From assembly GCA_030522415.1 (NCBI GenBank), contig CM060113.1, forward strand, positions 3,427,467-3,491,466: a stretch of 64,000 nt of DNA, in the 5' to 3' direction. This document shows, piece by piece, positions 60,716-64,000 of this stretch (positions are counted from its first letter, which is position 1; each line of letters opens with the position of its first letter). The stretch is from Channallabes apus (Eukaryota > Chordata > Actinopteri > Siluriformes > Clariidae). The notes below the pieces were generated by a model, which saw only the letters and a list, made by a program, of their open reading frames with translations, ran no database searches and was not told the origin of the DNA. Made by a program: the position numbers and the translations under genes.

Positions 60716-62146
60716 CTCCATCCCCTAACTTGGTGGAGAGACAGGTGGACTGGTTATGACTAAGTCAGTCCTCCAAAAAACAGGTGCAGTTACAGAAAAA
60801 AGATTGTTTTTATTTTTCTAATATACACAGCTTACTATGTGGTTTAACGCTCTTTCACAGTTTTAAAAATGTTTATCAGCTGTAAATAGAAATTTGTAGG
60901 TGAACAAATTACACACATACTGTTGGGTTGAGTTAGATTGGGTTTGCACATAACATCAAATAAATAGATAAATACATACAATGTAGTGGAAGTCCCTGAT
61001 TCCTTTTTCATCTTGTTTCCAGAAAGTTAAACATAACTCAAGTTTGTGGAGTCGCTTGGCTTCCCTTCTGTTAGGAACTGGGACGTGGAGGACACAATCG
61101 CGCATGAGAATGTCCATTTAATGAGGACGAATATACAAACAAACAAATCAAACGATATCAAAATCGTATTCGAAAGGGTCAGCATAATTCAGTAAATCAA
61201 ATTCCCAAAACTTAATCCAAAGTTCATTACAAAGGGCAAAATAAATTCGGAGCGCTCAGTATAATCTTGTTGACTGCATGCCAGTGAGTCCTAGTTCCTT
61301 CCTGACATGTCGATGTGCTGTGTCCAGACACCTACCCACTTTATCTGCATTATTAACCAATGATGTGAATTTTAAACTTTTTTTTTATTGAAAAGTATAA
61401 ACAAAAAAACATTTTTTAATTATATGAAAAGTAAAACAAAGCTTTTATCTGTACATTCTGGTCAGAATTCACTCTTTCAATAATATCTTTACCTTTCATA
61501 CATTTTTTTTTCATCTCATAAAAAAAAAATTGTCTATCCTGCTGATTTTCTCTGTAAAAGTGAAACAATTTGAACAATTTCCGTATTTGCCTGAAGTTAA
61601 ATCTGAGCCATAAATGAAATCAAAATGTTGAGTGGAAGAGAAGTTATGAGCAGTTTTGTGCTAGATTACATCACAACAGGCAGCATTTTTTTTGGATGCA
61701 TTGAGGTGGGCGTGGTTATACTGTACAACAGAGCCATTGAACATGATCGTTTATTGTAAATACATGCGGATGACACAGAAACGACCGTAAAGGACTTCAA
61801 AGTGCCCAAATCCTCACAAAACACAAACAAACGCGCACCACAGCATGGCGCACTCCGAAATTAGGTATGTAGACTATGAAAACTGAACCTTCAAAGATGA
61901 ATGGACAGATCATTCTTTGTTAGTTCTTCCTTTTGAAGTATGTTTAAAACCAGTTTGTCTTATATGGTTCAAAGCCTCCAGAAACTTTAAATCCCACTAG
62001 GACACATTGGAAAATGCTGATCCATGTAACATTACTTCTAGTTTCACTTCTATTGCTGTAGAATCTTACTGACAATGGAAGAAAATATCATGTTAACTCT
62101 ACTTCACATGGAGATACTAGCCCAACTGGTAGCTACAAAAAACACT
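60716..62146. other. non-coding, no recognised feature
   Basis: AT-rich to mixed sequence without a plausible gene, element or long repeat. Confidence 0.55.
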
Positions 62147-62464
62147 CTACGGTAGTTCAGTAATTGCTAATCCAGCATCAACTGTTAACAGTTTGCTAGC
62201 AGATTTAGACTCTCGGATTTTATTACTGAGGTCAAACAATCCATTACACTGTAGACCATGATTCATCTTATTGTATAATGAATTCAATCCTTTTTTAAAA
62301 TAAGACTGTAGCATAACAAATTGTGGAAGTGAAGCGCTACAAACATTTTCCACATGCACAGTGCTGTCATCACTCATAGCCCGATTATATCTGTCCTGTG
62401 AGTTCGCTGTCCTCCTTATGATGTCATCTTTCAATTTGTATAGCATAAAACTATCTTGGAACAT
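62147..62464 (-). other. unrecognised 105-codon open frame
   Basis: The minus frame starts MFQDSFMLYKLKDDIIRRTA and has mixed, protein-like composition with charged residues and no simple repeats. I do not recognise a family. It has no visible neighbouring exon, and the plus-strand side runs into a local duplication at 62463. It may be a chance frame or a piece of an unknown mobile element. Confidence 0.15.
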
Positions 62465-62645
62465 TTTTGATTGTCAGACAAATGACAGAAAAAAGCCCCA
62501 AAAGGCTATCAAGCAAAACATCTAAGAGAGTAACTGTGATAACGTCATGATGGCAGCAGATCCAATCTCTCCAAAAGTTCTACAGTTTCGTAAAGCAGCT
62601 GAGTGGCTGAGTCTCATCATGCTACCGTGAGCACTCAGGTAAAAA
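62463..62645 (+). repeat. local duplication, copy 1
   Basis: GTCAGACAAATGACAGAAAA, then ACATCTAAGAG, TAACTGTGATAACGTC, GATGGCAGCAGATCCAATCT and CTCCAAAAGT. The same words recur in the same order at 63012-63125. GCTGAGTGGCTGAGTCTCAT at the right has related words at 62704 and 62903. Confidence 0.75.
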
Positions 62646-62998
62646 GTAATATAAGAAGAGAAAATCACACACACATACACACACCCTCTCTCTCACACAC
62701 AAATGGGATGGCTGAGTCCATTACAGTGAAGCTACGTGCTCAGGCGATATTATGCGAATCGACACTATAACATAATGGGCTTTTGGAAGTTTGCGCTCTG
62801 GTTTTGTCTCGAATGCTCTAATAGGATCCGTATACAAACACAGACATGACGTTATTCAACTAAAAGCACAGTGTACGTGAGAAGGATAAAAAAAATATCT
62901 CCAAGATGAGTGGCCGAGTCTCGTCATGGCTCGGAGAAAACGGACGGCTGTAGGTGGTGCTATTATGTTGGTTCTGCGGTGGGAACTGATGCTGAGGA

Positions 62999-63150
62999 TG
63001 ATTTTTTGGATCGTCAGACAAATGACAGAAAAAAAAAACAGAAGATAATCACGGGACACATCTAAGGGTCTAACTGTGATAAGATCACGATGACACCAGA
63101 CCCAATTTCTCCAAAAGTCCGAGTGCTAGTGTGAGGAACAGATGCTCAGG
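62999..63150 (+). repeat. local duplication, copy 2
   Basis: GTCAGACAAATGACAGAAAA, ACATCTAAGGG, TAACTGTGATAAGATC, GATGACACCAGACCCAATTT and CTCCAAAAGT correspond to copy 1, about 540 bases upstream. Confidence 0.75.
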
Positions 63151-63559
63151 ACGAGAACAGGTTCAGAGTGCACAGTTAGGCCAAGTTTACTGAAAGTCAT
63201 CACAGAAAGCATTATAACTCAGTGAAGAGCAACTCTACTTTCTGATTGGCAGAAACTCTGAGGATAGCGACAATATACGTATGAAGGTCCTTGTGCTCAT
63301 ATCTATTTAAAAAGAAATGCTTTTTTATCGTAAGTGTATGTGCTCATTCTAATGCAGTGGACTGTAAATCACTTGGTCTGCTTGATCAATTTATTAATAA
63401 AAAAAAATTATAATCTTAACTTAATACACGAGCGATGTTTTGATATACGATTAGTATGCATGCTCTTTGTCTTTGGTTCTTCTCTCTAGCGAGCTATAGC
63501 CTCATGGGTAATTGTATTCCATGCTCCCGTGTGTCACTCATATAGACAACAGTGCCATC

Positions 63560-63586
63560 ACTGTGTGTGTGTGTGTGTGTGTGTGT
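63560..63586. repeat. (TG)n microsatellite
   Basis: An uninterrupted TG run. Confidence 0.97.
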
Positions 63587-63673
63587 ATGAAAGTTATCCT
63601 GCACAGTAGCCTCCTCCCTCCTCCTCTCCTCTAGTCTTACTTCAGCTTCACACATACACGCACATGCGTACGT

Positions 63674-63742
<69 letters not shown>
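63674..63742. repeat. (CA)n microsatellite
   Basis: About 68 bases of CA, inverted in type relative to the TG run 90 bases upstream. Confidence 0.98.
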
Positions 63743-63744
<2 letters not shown>

Positions 63745-64000
63745 AACGGAAACATTTCTCTGTCAGAATTCTTTTCAGAGGTAAAGTGCACTTTAATTTG
63801 TTTTATTTTTACTTTAGGTTTTGAATTAATTATTTTACTGTATATGAATATTTGTGGGTTGTGGAATGAATCGTCAGAGTTTCCGTTATTTTCTATTGGG
63901 AAATTCACTTTGCTATACGAGTGTTAAATGGAGCGCAATCCAGCATTTAACTGCACATTATTGTTCCTATGGGAACTATTCATTAACACTGAATTGTAGT
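63743..64000. other. non-coding, no recognised feature
   Basis: AT-rich sequence to the window end; no gene seen. Confidence 0.55.

Overview
The window looks like teleost fish nuclear DNA, most likely from an ostariophysan such as a catfish. The evidence is its composition: dense CA/TG microsatellites, many tRNA-derived SINE copies, Tc1/mariner, hAT, PIF/Harbinger-like, DIRS, Gypsy and L2/Rex1-type elements, and long AT-rich non-coding stretches. I see no host protein-coding exon and no functional RNA gene. The longest reading frames are a LINE reverse transcriptase, a minisatellite read-through and shadows of simple repeats. The lineage is an inference from repeat families recalled from general knowledge, not from a search.

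Layout. 1-6.9 kb is mostly unique DNA with an internally deleted mariner relic, a tRNA-SINE and a rearranged Tc1-like relic. 6.97-13.65 kb is the most structured part. An old SINE is split by a 6.37-kb insertion with terminal inverted repeats. That insertion holds a young SINE with perfect target duplications, a TTAA-flanked foldback element and a decayed DIRS-type tyrosine-recombinase retrotransposon with inverted terminal repeats. 13.7-26 kb is gene-poor, with microsatellites, a Tigger/pogo-like fragment, a PIF/Harbinger-like MITE, Tc1-type MITE copies and an L2-type 3' end. 26.4-28 kb carries a hAT-like element with 8-bp target duplications inside an older MITE. 34-37.1 kb is a cluster of Tc1-like relics in both orientations. 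37.8-42.3 kb is strongly purine-rich on the plus strand, contains four SINE copies and ends in a 1.1-kb, 20-bp-unit minisatellite. 42.3-47.5 kb mixes microsatellites, a Gypsy integrase relic and two SINE families. 49.8-55.2 kb has two young SINEs, a TTAA MITE and a 5'-truncated LINE whose last 408 codons are open. 56.9-60.7 kb has a Tc1-type MITE, another SINE, an unusual palindromic trinucleotide-repeat block and an old copy of a third SINE family. 62.4-63.2 kb holds a local duplication.

Several unique, GC-richer blocks with TAAT-type motifs, often next to CA/TG repeats, resemble the non-coding conserved elements that surround developmental genes. I offer these only as candidates, because conservation cannot be judged from one sequence.

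Nothing here amounts to a new multi-gene system. The most distinctive material is structural: the nested insertion series, the foldback modules of the DIRS element, the palindromic trinucleotide block, the SINE pair inside one target duplication, and the SINE families with shared cores or doubled B boxes.
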